Below are positions 1 through 6,394 of a DNA stretch of 6,394 nt, in pieces. The stretch spans positions 1 to 6,394 of the forward strand of contig JAAURO010000104.1 in NCBI GenBank assembly GCA_012032215.1, given 5' to 3'. The position numbers and the translations under genes were made by a program. Source of the DNA: Limnobacter sp. GTDB lineage: Bacteria; Pseudomonadota; Gammaproteobacteria; Burkholderiales; Burkholderiaceae_B. Positions within the stretch are counted from its first letter, which is position 1, and the number at the start of each line of letters is the position of its first letter. Below the pieces are notes generated by a model that did no database searches, was not told the DNA's origin, and saw only the letters and a list, made by a program, of their open reading frames with translations.

Positions 1-1069
1 GGCTACACCGTTGCCAAAGCAGGCGGTGCTGGCAGCCATCGCAGCGGGCAAACATGTGGTCACGGCCAACAAGGCCTTGCTGGCCGTGCACGGCGAAGAA
101 ATTTTTGCCGCCGCAGAAAAAGCCCACGTCATGGTGGCTTTTGAAGCCGCAGTGGCCGGTGGTATTCCGGTTATCAAGGCCATTAAGGAAGGCTTGGCCG
201 GCAACGAAATTGAATACGTGGCCGGCATTATTAATGGCACTTGCAATTTTATTTTGTCTGAAATGCGCGACAAGGGTTTGCCTTTTCAAGAGGTGCTTGC
301 CCAGGCGCAGGCGTTGGGCTATGCCGAATCCGATCCCACTTTCGACATTGAAGGCATTGATGCTGCCCACAAAATTACTCTGCTGGGGGCCATGGCTTTT
401 GGGGTGCCTGTGCAGTTCGACAAAGCCTATATTGAAGGCATTGCCCAGTTGTCTGGCGAAGACATCGCATTTGCCGAGGAGCTGGGCTACCGCGTGAAGC
501 TGTTGGGTATTGCCCGGCGAGCCGAAGAAGGCTTTGAATTGCGCGTACATCCCACGTTAATTCCTGCCAGGCGCTTAATCGCCAATGTAGAAGGGGTAAT
601 GAATGCCGTACTGGTAAAAGCCAATGCAGTAGGCCCCACGCTGTACTACGGAGCGGGTGCTGGTGCCATGCCCACTGCTTCTGCGGTGGTGGCTGATTTA
701 ATTGATATTGCACGCGCCAGCCAGGGGCCGCTAAGCAGCCGTGTGCCGGTGATGGCCTTTCAGCGCAACCGCATGGGAAAAGCCGAAACCCTGCCCATGG
801 GCAAAGTGGTGACTGCTTGTTACCTGCGCCTGTTGGTGCAAGACAAACCCGGCGTGCTGGCTGAAGTCACGCGTATTTTTGCAGAACACCACATCTCAAT
901 AGGTGCCATGATTCAGCGCCAACCCGAAGACGAAGGCGATGAAGCGCAAATTGTGTTGCTGACTCACCGTTGCATAGAAGGCAACATCAACAAAGCCATT
1001 GAACTGATAGAAAACCTGGATACCGTGCTGGACCGGGTAGTGCGTATTCGGGTTGAGGACTTGTCCTGA
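1..1069 (+). CDS. hom: Homoserine dehydrogenase, C-terminal part (5' end outside window)
   Basis: NAD(P)H-dependent homoserine dehydrogenase reduces aspartate semialdehyde to homoserine, the branch point towards threonine and methionine, in the cytoplasm. About 355 codons are present. The N-terminal Rossmann GxGxxG part, roughly 80 residues, lies upstream of the window. Visible motifs are VVTANKALLA (nt 56-85), GGIPVIKAIKEGL followed by GIINGTCNFIL, and ESDPTFDIEGIDAAHK, which carries the catalytic Asp and Lys of the family. GPTLYYGAGAGAMPTASAV comes later. A C-terminal ACT domain (about nt 821-1066, YLRLLVQDKPGVLAEVTRIF) implies threonine feedback control, as in other hom-type enzymes. Bases 1-18 read GYTVAK in frame 1 and the rest continues as KQAVLAAI in frame 2. 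This indicates one extra A in the run at 16-18, so the TTG at 11 is not a real start. The stop TGA overlaps the thrC ATG. Confidence 0.95.
   Translation, partial: ATPLPKQAVLAAIAAGKHVVTANKALLAVHGEEIFAAAEKAHVMVAFEAAVAGGIPVIKAIKEGLAGNEIEYVAGIINGTCNFILSEMRDKGLPFQEVLAQAQALGYAESDPTFDIEGIDAAHKITLLGAMAFGVPVQFDKAYIEGIAQLSGEDIAFAEELGYRVKLLGIARRAEEGFELRVHPTLIPARRLIANVEGVMNAVLVKANAVGPTLYYGAGAGAMPTASAVVADLIDIARASQGPLSSRVPVMAFQRNRMGKAETLPMGKVVTACYLRLLVQDKPGVLAEVTRIFAEHHISIGAMIQRQPEDEGDEAQIVLLTHRCIEGNINKAIELIENLDTVLDRVVRIRVEDLS
1055..1059 (+). promoter_or_regulatory. Ribosome binding site for thrC
   Basis: GAGGA lies 9 bases before the ATG at 1069, inside the last codons of hom. The stop and start codons share one base (TGATG), so thrC translation is probably coupled to hom. 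The site supports 1069 rather than the later in-frame Met codons as the start. Confidence 0.6.
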
Positions 1070-2482
1070 TGAAATATGTGAGCAGCCGTGGAGGCATGGA
1101 ACCCAAAGCATTCTCGGAAATTTTGCTCGAAGGGCTGTCGCCCGATGGCGGCCTGGCCGTGCCGGAAACTTATCCGCAAATCAGCCATGCGCAGCTTGGC
1201 CAGTGGCAAGGCCTGCCTTATCCCGATTTGGCCTTTGAAATTCTCCGGCTGTTTGCTACCGATATTCCACAGGCCGATTTACAGGCCATTGCCCGCAGAA
1301 CCTACACCGCAGAGGTGTATGGGTCGGCGGCCATTGCACCGCTGCGCGAGCTGTTTGATGGCATGCAGGTGCTTGAATTGTCCAACGGCCCTACGCTGGC
1401 CTTCAAAGACATGGCCATGCAATTGCTGGGTAACCTGTTTGAATACCAGTTGGCCCGTAACAAACAAGAGCTGAATATTCTGGGGGCCACCTCCGGCGAT
1501 ACGGGCTCTGCTGCTGAATACGCCATGCGGGGCAAAAAAGGCGTGCGGGTGTTTATGCTGTGCCAGCCGGGAAATGAGTGCCTTCCAGCGGGCGCAAATG
1601 TACAGCCTGCAAGACCCTAATATTTTCAACATTGCCGTGGAAGGGCTTTTTGACGACTGCCAGGACATCGTAAAAGCCGTCAGTGAAGATTTGCCCTTTA
1701 AACAGCGCCAGCGCATTGGTACGGTAAATTCCATCAACTGGGGCCGCATTTCTGCCCAGGTGGTGTACTACTTCAGTGCGTATTTGCGGGTGGCAGGCAA
1801 GGTGGGCGACCCTGTCTCTTTTGCAGTGCCTTCAGGCAACTTTGGCAACGTGCTGGCAGGCCACATTGCGCGGCAAATGGGTTTGCCGATTCGGCGCCTG
1901 GTGGTGGCAACCAACGAAAACAATGTGTTGCACGAGTTCTTTAAAACCGGTGTGTACAGGCCGCGCGCATCGTCAGAAACCTGGATTACCTCCAGTCCTT
2001 CCATGGACATTTCCAAGGCATCCAACTTCGAACGCTTTGTGTACGATGTAATGGGCCGTGATGGGCGGGCTTTGGCCGCCCTCTGGAACCAACTGGCACA
2101 AAAAGGCCAGTTTGATTTGTCTGCCGACCCGCGCTTTAAGGCCATAGCAAGCCAATATGGTTTTGTATCTGGTTCTTCCTGCCACGCAGATCGTTTAAAC
2201 ACCATTCGCGAAGTGTACCAACGCACCGGCACCCTTATCGACACCCACACGGCAGATGGGGTGAAAGTGGCGCGCGAATTTGTGGAACCGGGCGTGCCCA
2301 TGGTGGTGCTGGAAACCGCCCTGGCTGTCAAGTTTGCAGACACCATTTTTGAAGCAACCGGCCAGAAAGCCCCCGTGCCGAGTGCGTACGAGGGCATTGA
2401 AAACCTGCCGCAAAAAGTGGTGAGCATGCCGGTTTCTGTACAAGAAGTGAAAGCGTTTATTGCCCGCCACACGGGCTTGTAA
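1069..2482 (+). CDS. thrC: Threonine synthase (interrupted by two 1-base deletions)
   Basis: PLP-dependent threonine synthase converts O-phosphohomoserine to threonine and phosphate, the last step of the pathway begun by the adjacent hom. The N-terminal motif KYVSSRGG and the PLP-binding lysine in NGPTLAFKDMAMQ (K113, nt 1405-1407) are present. So are GATSGDTGSAAEYA, the phosphate-binding SGNFGN (about nt 1832-1849), TADGVKVAREF and LETALAVKFADTI. The reading frame changes from frame 1 to frame 2 around nt 1561-1574. The family sequence VFML-SPxGxMSAF is recovered if one C is missing near 1561-1562 and one A is missing in the run 1572-1574. The stretch between reads PAGK in the third frame. 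Restoring two bases gives 471 residues, about the usual length for this class. The break is probably a sequencing artefact, not a real split gene. The gene ends 13 bases before moeA. Confidence 0.95.
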
Positions 2483-2483
2483 A

Positions 2484-2489
2484 AAGGGG
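2484..2489 (+). promoter_or_regulatory. Ribosome binding site for moeA
   Basis: AAGGGG lies 6 bases before the ATG at 2496, directly after the thrC stop. It selects ATG 2496 (MIALNTLLQ) over an in-frame TTG at 2460 that would overlap thrC. Confidence 0.55.
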
Positions 2490-2495
2490 CATGGA

Positions 2496-3798
2496 ATGAT
2501 TGCGCTGAACACCTTGCTGCAAACAGTTTGGCAAGCAGCCCAGGATTCAGTGGTGGGTAGTGAATCGCTTGCCTTGCAAAACGCCATGGGTTGTGTGCTG
2601 GCCCAACCGGTGGTGGCAGCCCGTAATGTGCCTGCTTTCAACAACAGCGCCATGGATGGTTATGCTGTGCGCAGTGCCGATTTTCAAGGCACAGAAGGAC
2701 TGGCTGATGCCTGTGCTGCTTCTTGGGCCAATCACCATACAAATGGCGCAGTACCTGTAGTTGGCCGAATTGTGGCGGGTGCCTCGCCGGAGGCATTGCC
2801 GCCCTTGCAGCCTGGCACCTGCGCACGCATTTTTACGGGCGCACCACTGCCTCCTGGTGCAGATGCGGTGGTGATGCAGGAACAGGCACAGCAGCTTGCC
2901 CCTGGCGATACCCCAGCGTCTGATGTTCGTTCTGTTCGTTTTTTAAGCAATCCGCAGCCAGGCGAATGGGTGCGCCGCCAAGGTGAAGACATTGCCACGG
3001 GCGACATGGTGCTGCCAGCGGGCATAAGGCTTAATCCTTTTCACTCAGGTCTGTTGGCGTCTTTGGGGATGGGCACTGTGCGTGTGCACAGGCGGCTGAA
3101 GGTGGGCCTGCTGGCTACGGGCAGCGAGCTTCAAAATGCCGGGCAAACCCCTTGCCAATGGGCAGATATACAATTCCAGCGAGTGTGTGCTCCAGGGCTT
3201 TTTTAAGCCGCTTGCCGTGCGATGTGCAATCGGTTGGCATCGTGCCCGATAGCCTGCAGGCCACGGTTCATGCCTTGCAAAGCCTGGCTGACTGCGATGT
3301 GGTGATTGCCTCTGGCGGGGTTTCGGTGGGCGAAGAAGACTTTGTTCTGGCTGCACTGACCCAGGTGGGCACACTGGAAAGCTGGAAAGTAGCCATGAAA
3401 CCCGGCAAACCCTTGGCATTTGGCAAGATTGCTGGTTCGCAAAACCCTTGCTGGTTTTTTGGCTTGCCGGGTAACCCCGTCTCTGGTGTGCTTGCGTTTT
3501 TGTTGGTGGTTAAACCTTTTTTGGATCTGTTGCAAGGTGTGGCACCCGCGCACGCAGATTGGCGCAACAATTGCCAGTGGCAGCCGATCGAGCAGAACTG
3601 GCCTTGCCCAGACCCTTGGCGTGAAGAGTTTCTCCGTGCCCGGCTTGAACACGGTAGACTGCATCTTGTTGGCAACCAGGGTCTTCGGTACTCACCTCGC
3701 TGGCGCAGTCCACGGGTTTGATTCGTGTGAAGGCAGGGCAGGTTCTAAATGCTGGGCAACTGGTGCCGTATTTTCCGTTTGAGGTATTAACCCCCTGA
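2496..3798 (+). CDS. moeA: Molybdopterin molybdenumtransferase MoeA (three 1-base indels)
   Basis: MoeA inserts molybdate into adenylylated molybdopterin in the cytoplasm, the final common step of molybdenum cofactor synthesis. Family motifs appear in order: NSAMDGYAVRS (about residues 50-60), FTGAPLPPGADAVVMQEQ, VGLLATGSEL, the molybdopterin-binding GGVSVGEED (near nt 3314), KPGKPLAFGK, FGLPGNPVSGVL and a C-terminal EFLRARLEHGRL segment. The frame shifts three times. One extra base lies at 3145-3151 (CAAACCCC), and one extra T in the run 3199-3204. One T is missing near 3682. Between the first two, the true sequence PLANGQIYNSSECVLQGF is in frame 1, matching the family GQIYDSN pattern. After the third, the frame reads SSVLTSLAQSTGLIRVKAGQ and ends FEVLTP-stop at 3796-3798. 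The corrected length is 433 residues, near the usual 400-430. moaD starts 6 bases downstream, so cotranslation is likely. Confidence 0.93.
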
Positions 3799-3804
3799 AG
3801 GCAC

Positions 3805-4075
3805 ATGCACCTTACATTGCGTTACTTTGCCTCGCTGCGCGAGGCCATGGGCTGCGAAGCCGAGCTATTGGAATTCTCCGGCGATGCCGCAAGCACCCCC
3901 TGTACTGCGGCCACTTTGCTTGCTTATCTTCAGGCAAAACCACGAGCGGTTTGCCGCAGCCACTACAGCCATTTCTCCTGTGCAAATGGCCGTGAATCAT
4001 GAAGTTGCCAATCCCGGTACAAAACTTGCTTGTGGTGCCGAAGTGGCGTTTTTCCCGCCTGTGACCGGGGGTTGA
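3805..4075 (+). CDS. moaD: Molybdopterin synthase small subunit MoaD (one 1-base insertion)
   Basis: MoaD is the ubiquitin-fold sulfur carrier of molybdopterin synthase. Its C-terminal glycine is thiocarboxylated and donates sulfur to cPMP in complex with MoaE, which is encoded next. The protein starts MHLTLRYFASLREAMG, the typical beta1-alpha1 opening (LxYFAxLRE), with GAAGG just upstream of the ATG. The frame changes at the A run 3936-3939, where one extra A fits. Beyond it the other frame reads ERFAAATTAISPVQMAVN, then GAEVAFFPPVTGG and TGA at 4073-4075. The terminal Gly-Gly and the preceding PPVTGG are diagnostic for MoaD and appear only after the frame is corrected. Corrected length is 89 residues, usual for the family (about 80-90). 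Taken uncorrected, the ORF would stop at 4002 and lack the functional tail. Confidence 0.9.
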
Positions 4076-4109
4076 AGCCTGCCGTAAAGGTGCCTTTGCC
4101 CACAAGGCT
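4076..4109 (+). repeat. Nested inverted repeat between moaD and moaE
   Basis: AGCCT at 4076-4080 is the reverse complement of AGGCT at 4105-4109. They enclose AAAGG-TG-CCTTT at 4086-4097. The arrangement sits right after the moaD stop in a 71-base gap. There is no U tract after it, so it does not look like an intrinsic terminator. The stems are only five bases each and could be chance. Confidence 0.25.
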
Positions 4110-4131
4110 AACACCCATAGAATCAAGCCAT

Positions 4132-4137
4132 AGGGAG
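4132..4137 (+). promoter_or_regulatory. Ribosome binding site deciding the moaE GTG start
   Basis: AGGGAG lies 9 bases before GTG 4147. It supports this non-ATG start over in-frame starts upstream that would overlap moaD. Numbering from here places the family's key residues at their usual positions. Confidence 0.6.
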
Positions 4138-4146
4138 ACAAAGCGG

Positions 4147-4602
4147 GTGCGATATAAAGTAAGTGTTCAAACTGCCAACTTTGATGTGTCCCGGTGCCTG
4201 AAATGGCTCAGAAAAGACTTGGGCAACGTGGGTGCAGTGGTTAGTTTTGTGGGCACTGTACGTGAGTTCAACGATGGGCAAAAAATATCTGCTATTTATC
4301 TGGAGCACTACAGTGGCATGACTGAAAAAGCCCTGGAAAAAATCGTAACCCGTGCAGGCATGCAATTTGATTTGCTGGGTGCGTTCGTGATTCACCGCGT
4401 GGGTGCACTCAAGCCCCAAGATCAAATCGTGCTGGTGGCCTGCGCAAGTTCGCACCGTGGGCAAGCATTTCTGGCTTGCGAGTTCATAACCGATTGCCTG
4501 AAAACCGAAGCCCCCTTGTGGAAAAAAGAAATCACCGAGCACGGCGCACAGTGGGTGCAAGCCCGGCCATCAGACAACCACGCCAAAGCGCGGTGGGAGT
4601 AA
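4147..4602 (+). CDS. moaE: Molybdopterin synthase large subunit MoaE
   Basis: MoaE is the catalytic subunit of molybdopterin synthase, which converts cPMP to molybdopterin using sulfur from the MoaD C-terminus; a MoaE dimer carries a MoaD at each end. The protein has 151 residues, the usual size, and is the only complete gene here with no frame disturbance. Motifs seen are FVGTVR (residues 34-39), LEHYSGMTEKAL, HRVGALKPQDQIVLV, SSHRGQAF (H103, R104) and LKTEAPLWKKE (K119, K126). Counting from GTG 4147 places Arg39, His103, Lys119 and Lys126 at the positions I recall for the E. coli enzyme's active site, which supports this start. The gap to moaD is 71 bases, larger than elsewhere in the cluster. 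It ends 5 bases before the crcB start. Confidence 0.96.
   Translation: MRYKVSVQTANFDVSRCLKWLRKDLGNVGAVVSFVGTVREFNDGQKISAIYLEHYSGMTEKALEKIVTRAGMQFDLLGAFVIHRVGALKPQDQIVLVACASSHRGQAFLACEFITDCLKTEAPLWKKEITEHGAQWVQARPSDNHAKARWE
4595..4599 (+). promoter_or_regulatory. Ribosome binding site for crcB
   Basis: GGGAG overlaps the last moaE codons and lies 8 bases before GTG 4608. It favours GTG 4608 over the second GTG at 4614 and the ATG at 4626, all in the same frame. Confidence 0.45.
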
Positions 4603-4607
4603 GCAGC

Positions 4608-4987
4608 GTGTCCGTGTTTTTGGGTATGGTGGTTTTTTGGGGGCAGGCCTGGGTGGGCTGTGCCGCTACGCGGTCAACCTGTGGGCCTGGCAACCTGATT
4701 GGTTGCCGATTGCAGCCAGCACCTTGTGTGTGAATGTGGCAGGTGGTTTGGGTGCGGGCCTGTTGTTTGGACTGTTTGGCATGGTTTGGTTGAAAAGCCA
4801 TGTTTGGGGCCTGTTTCTGATGACCGGTTTTTTGGGCGGTTTTACCACTTTTTCTGCTTTTACCGCCGAGGGACTTGTGCTGCTTGGCCAAAAGCCATTA
4901 CTGGCTTTGTTGCACGCCATAGTGCATGTAGTGGGGTGCTTGGGGTTTTTTTATATTGGCAATCGCATGGGGGTATTGTGGCGTTGA
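4608..4987 (+). CDS. crcB: Fluoride exporter CrcB/Fluc (one 1-base deletion)
   Basis: This is a small inner-membrane fluoride channel of the CrcB/Fluc family, which works as a dual-topology dimer and lowers cytoplasmic fluoride. Four hydrophobic segments are visible, at roughly residues 3-25, 36-62, 67-95 and 99-124. Signature motifs are GAGLGGLCRY, TLCVNVAG with the pore Asn (N43), and GFLGGFTTFSAF with the two pore phenylalanines (F82, F85). The N-terminus MVVF and the GAGLGG motif are in different frames. One T missing from the run 4633-4638 joins them as VVFLGAGLGG. Corrected length is 126 residues, typical. Without correction the ORF would begin at an internal TTG (4637) and lose most of helix 1. 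The gene follows moaE closely and probably shares its transcript. I saw no fluoride riboswitch upstream. The GTG 4608 start is less certain than the identity. Confidence 0.92.
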
Positions 4988-4990
4988 ATA

Positions 4991-5250
4991 TCAGTCGCTC
5001 AAGAACATCAGTACGGAACAATCGAACCGCCTCACCCGCTTCCAGCAACTTATACACGCTCTTGATGCCGCAGGTGTTTTGAGAGCCGGCAATCTTTGAC
5101 AAACAGGGCTGCGAAGGCATGTCTGTGTGGGCAAAACCACCGAAGCGAATGAATTCGCAATCGTCTGCGAAAAGCGGCCTTGGGTAATGGTATTGTTTCG
5201 TTTTGCTCGCAGCCCTGGACAACGGCGAAGCGCGTGTTTACCAATTGCAC
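4991..5250 (-). CDS. Small protein of unknown function, convergent with crcB (tentative, frame-disrupted)
   Basis: I do not recognise this family. On the minus strand, GTG 5250 opens QLVNTRFAVVQGCEQNE and then IPLPKAAF; an in-frame TAA lies two codons before it. At the T run on that strand (plus-strand A run 5170-5173), removing one base continues as ADDCEFIRFGGFAHTDMP, then CGIKSVYKLLEAGEAV and LFRTDVLERL. This composite of about 85 residues is balanced and mildly acidic, has four cysteines (QGC, DDC, QPC, NTC) and no membrane segment. The other minus-strand frame (ATG 5314 to TGA 4991, 107 codons, unbroken) is rich in Arg, Ser and Cys and reads like a shadow. The 3' end is unclear. The composite frame has no stop until 4860, inside crcB, so a second indel near TGA 4991-4993 is likely. 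No convincing ribosome binding site precedes it. Other reading: non-coding spacer. Confidence 0.38.
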
Positions 5251-5293
5251 CTTGCTTTAATTTCTTCTTGCGTTGGCGGGCTGGTGTGTACTT

Positions 5294-5307
5294 GGGCGGT
5301 GCAAAGC
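5294..5307 (+). promoter_or_regulatory. Possible sigma-54 (-24/-12) promoter of glnA
   Basis: GG at 5294-5295 and GC at 5306-5307 are separated by exactly 10 bases, the invariant spacing of sigma-54 promoters. The site sits about 50 bases before the glnA start, where nitrogen-regulated glnA promoters are commonly found. The flanking bases match the consensus poorly: TTGGGCGG instead of TGGCAC, and AAGC instead of TTGC. I saw no NtrC sites. Identification is weak. Confidence 0.25.
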
Positions 5308-5346
5308 CTCTCATTTTTATTTTATTGATTGCTCACCTAAAGATTC

Positions 5347-5351
5347 AGGAG
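5347..5351 (+). promoter_or_regulatory. Ribosome binding site for glnA
   Basis: AGGAG with an 8-base spacer to ATG 5360 is a strong site and fixes the glnA start. Confidence 0.75.
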
Positions 5352-5359
5352 ATTTTTGA

Positions 5360-6394
5360 ATGGCAAGCCCCCAGGAAGTCATGAAAATGGTGTCCGACAA
5401 CGAAGTCAAGTTTATCGACTTTCGCTTTACCGACACCAAAGGCAAAGAGCAGCATGTGTCTGTGCCGGTTTCGCAGTTTAGTGAAGACAAATTTGAAGAA
5501 GGGCATGCCTTTGATGGCTCTTCGATAGCAGGCTGGAAAGGCATTGAAGCCTCTGACATGCTGCTTCTGCCCGATGCCACCACGGCCCGCATGGACCCCT
5601 TTTCGCCGAAGAGCCCACCCTGATTTTAACCTGCGATGTGGTAGAGCCTTCCGATGGTAAAGGCTACGACCGCGACCCGCGCTCCATTGCCCGCCGTGCT
5701 GAAACTTATTTGAAAAGTACGGGCTTGGGTGATACCGCCTATTTTGGCCCCGAACCCGAGTTCTTTATTTTTGATTCGGTAACCTGGGGCGATAAAATGG
5801 AAGGTTGTTTCTTCCGTATTAAATCTGAAGAGGCGGCGTGGTCTACCGGCATTGATTACGAACACGGTAACCTGGGTCATCGCCCTACGGTTAAAGGCGG
5901 TTATTTTCCGGTGCCGCCCACCGATTCCTTTCAGGACATCCGTTCCGAAATGTGCCTGCTTTTAGAGCAGCAGGGCGTGCCTGTTGAGGTGCACCACCAC
6001 GAAGTGGGTGGTGCTGGCCAAAACGAAATTGGCACCCGGTTTTCTACCCTGACCCAACGTGCCGACTGGCTGCAAATCCTGAAGTACACCGTATGGAACG
6101 TAGCAGCTTCGTATGGCAAGGCCGCTACTTTCATGCCCAAACCCATGCACAGCGACAACGGTTCTGGCATGCACTGCCACCAGTCGGTCTGGAAAGATGG
6201 GCAAAACCAGTTTGCCGGCAATGGCTATGCGGGGCTTTCTGACTTTGCGCTGTACTATATTGGCGGCATTATCAAGCATGCACGCGCCCTGAATGCCATT
6301 ACCAATGCCTCTACCAACTCGTACAAGCGTTTGGTGCCGGGTTTCGAAGCACCAGTCAAGCTGGCGTATTCTGCACGCAACCGCTCGGCCTCCA
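5360..6394 (+). CDS. glnA: Glutamine synthetase type I, N-terminal part (one 1-base deletion; 3' end outside window)
   Basis: Glutamine synthetase makes glutamine from glutamate, ammonia and ATP as a cytoplasmic dodecamer. About 345 of roughly 470 residues are in the window. The start [20 protein letters not shown] is typical of proteobacterial GlnA. The beta-grasp domain has [10 protein letters not shown] and [18 protein letters not shown]. The catalytic domain has FGPEPEFF (metal-ligand glutamates near residue 132), [61 protein letters not shown] and [10 protein letters not shown]. The adenylylated tyrosine region lies beyond the right edge. The frame changes at the T run 5600-5603. One missing T turns [13 protein letters not shown] into [19 protein letters not shown], the normal continuation. 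From 5605 to the end the frame is open. A leader with a possible sigma-54 promoter precedes the gene; regulation by the NtrBC system is common in relatives, but no ntr gene is visible here. Confidence 0.96.

Larger units (their letters stand above)
5251..5359. other. Intergenic leader upstream of glnA
   Basis: The stretch between the start of the tentative minus-strand ORF and the glnA ATG is AT-rich near 5313-5330 and has no recognisable gene. It would have to hold the glnA promoter and any promoter for the leftward ORF. On the minus strand TAAAAT (5324 down to 5319) is a possible -10 box, without a clear -35. No terminator-like hairpin with a U tract is visible. Confidence 0.5.

Noticed and set aside
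375..2653. Long minus-strand ORFs opposite hom and thrC, up to 234 codons
   Set aside because: They lie opposite well-supported conserved genes and their translations are low-complexity or Trp/Arg/Pro-rich, as expected for antisense shadows.
4228..4560. Nine-base GTGGGTGCA occurring three times in moaE
   Set aside because: The copies fall in different codon contexts (VGA, VGA, WVQ) with irregular spacing. GTG, GGT and GCA are common in this DNA, so it is probably chance and not an uptake or binding motif.
4603..4607. Fluoride (crcB) riboswitch upstream of crcB
   Set aside because: crcB starts 5 bases after moaE, leaving no room. I saw no riboswitch-like conserved sequence in the moaE 3' end.
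4991..5314. Unbroken 107-codon minus-strand ORF ending next to crcB
   Set aside because: It has ATG and TGA in convenient places, but no ribosome binding site. Its composition (SPVCQRLPALK, RACISCWKRVRRF) looks like an out-of-frame shadow. The composite in another frame is more protein-like.
5991..6014. Strong hairpin GCACCACCAC-GAA-GTGGGTGGTGC
   Set aside because: It lies in the middle of glnA and is explained by the conserved [10 protein letters not shown] metal-site codons (CAC and GGT/GTG repeats). There is no U tract and no reason for a terminator there.
1..6394. Genuine pseudogenisation of the whole region
   Set aside because: Motifs and catalytic residues are intact and no nonsense substitutions are seen. 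Hom, ThrC and GlnA are core enzymes, and the disruptions are single bases concentrated in runs, all of which points to sequence error.

Overview
This window looks like chromosomal DNA from a betaproteobacterium, most likely of the order Burkholderiales. The protein sequences resemble that group throughout, and the order hom-thrC-moeA-moaD-moaE is one I associate with it. Base composition is moderately GC-rich. A genus (for example Limnobacter-like) would be a guess. No mobile element, CRISPR array, tRNA or rRNA gene was seen.

Layout, left to right. Positions 1-2482 carry the last two steps of threonine synthesis: the C-terminal part of homoserine dehydrogenase (hom, cut by the window edge) and threonine synthase (thrC), joined by a 1-base TGATG overlap. 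Positions 2496-4602 carry three molybdenum cofactor genes: moeA, moaD and moaE. MoaD and MoaE are the two subunits of molybdopterin synthase; MoeA later inserts molybdate. Five bases after moaE comes crcB (4608-4987), a Fluc-type fluoride exporter. All of these read rightward with short gaps and are probably largely cotranscribed. Positions 4988-5359 hold no gene I recognise. The best candidate is a small leftward ORF of about 85 residues ending next to crcB. It is followed by a leader with a possible sigma-54-type promoter for glnA. Type I glutamine synthetase (glnA) starts at 5360 and runs off the right edge.

The most striking property is technical. Almost every gene is broken by single-base insertions or deletions, mostly in short homopolymers. 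I place nine in the recognised genes (hom 1, thrC 2, moeA 3, moaD 1, crcB 1, glnA 1) and one more in the small leftward ORF. Only moaE is clean. In each case the conserved family sequence resumes in another frame, the restored gene length is a whole number of codons, and I see no in-frame nonsense changes. Simultaneous decay of essential housekeeping genes is unlikely, so I read this as uncorrected sequencing error and annotate full-length genes across the shifts. I found no convincing new biological system; the least explained item is the small leftward ORF.
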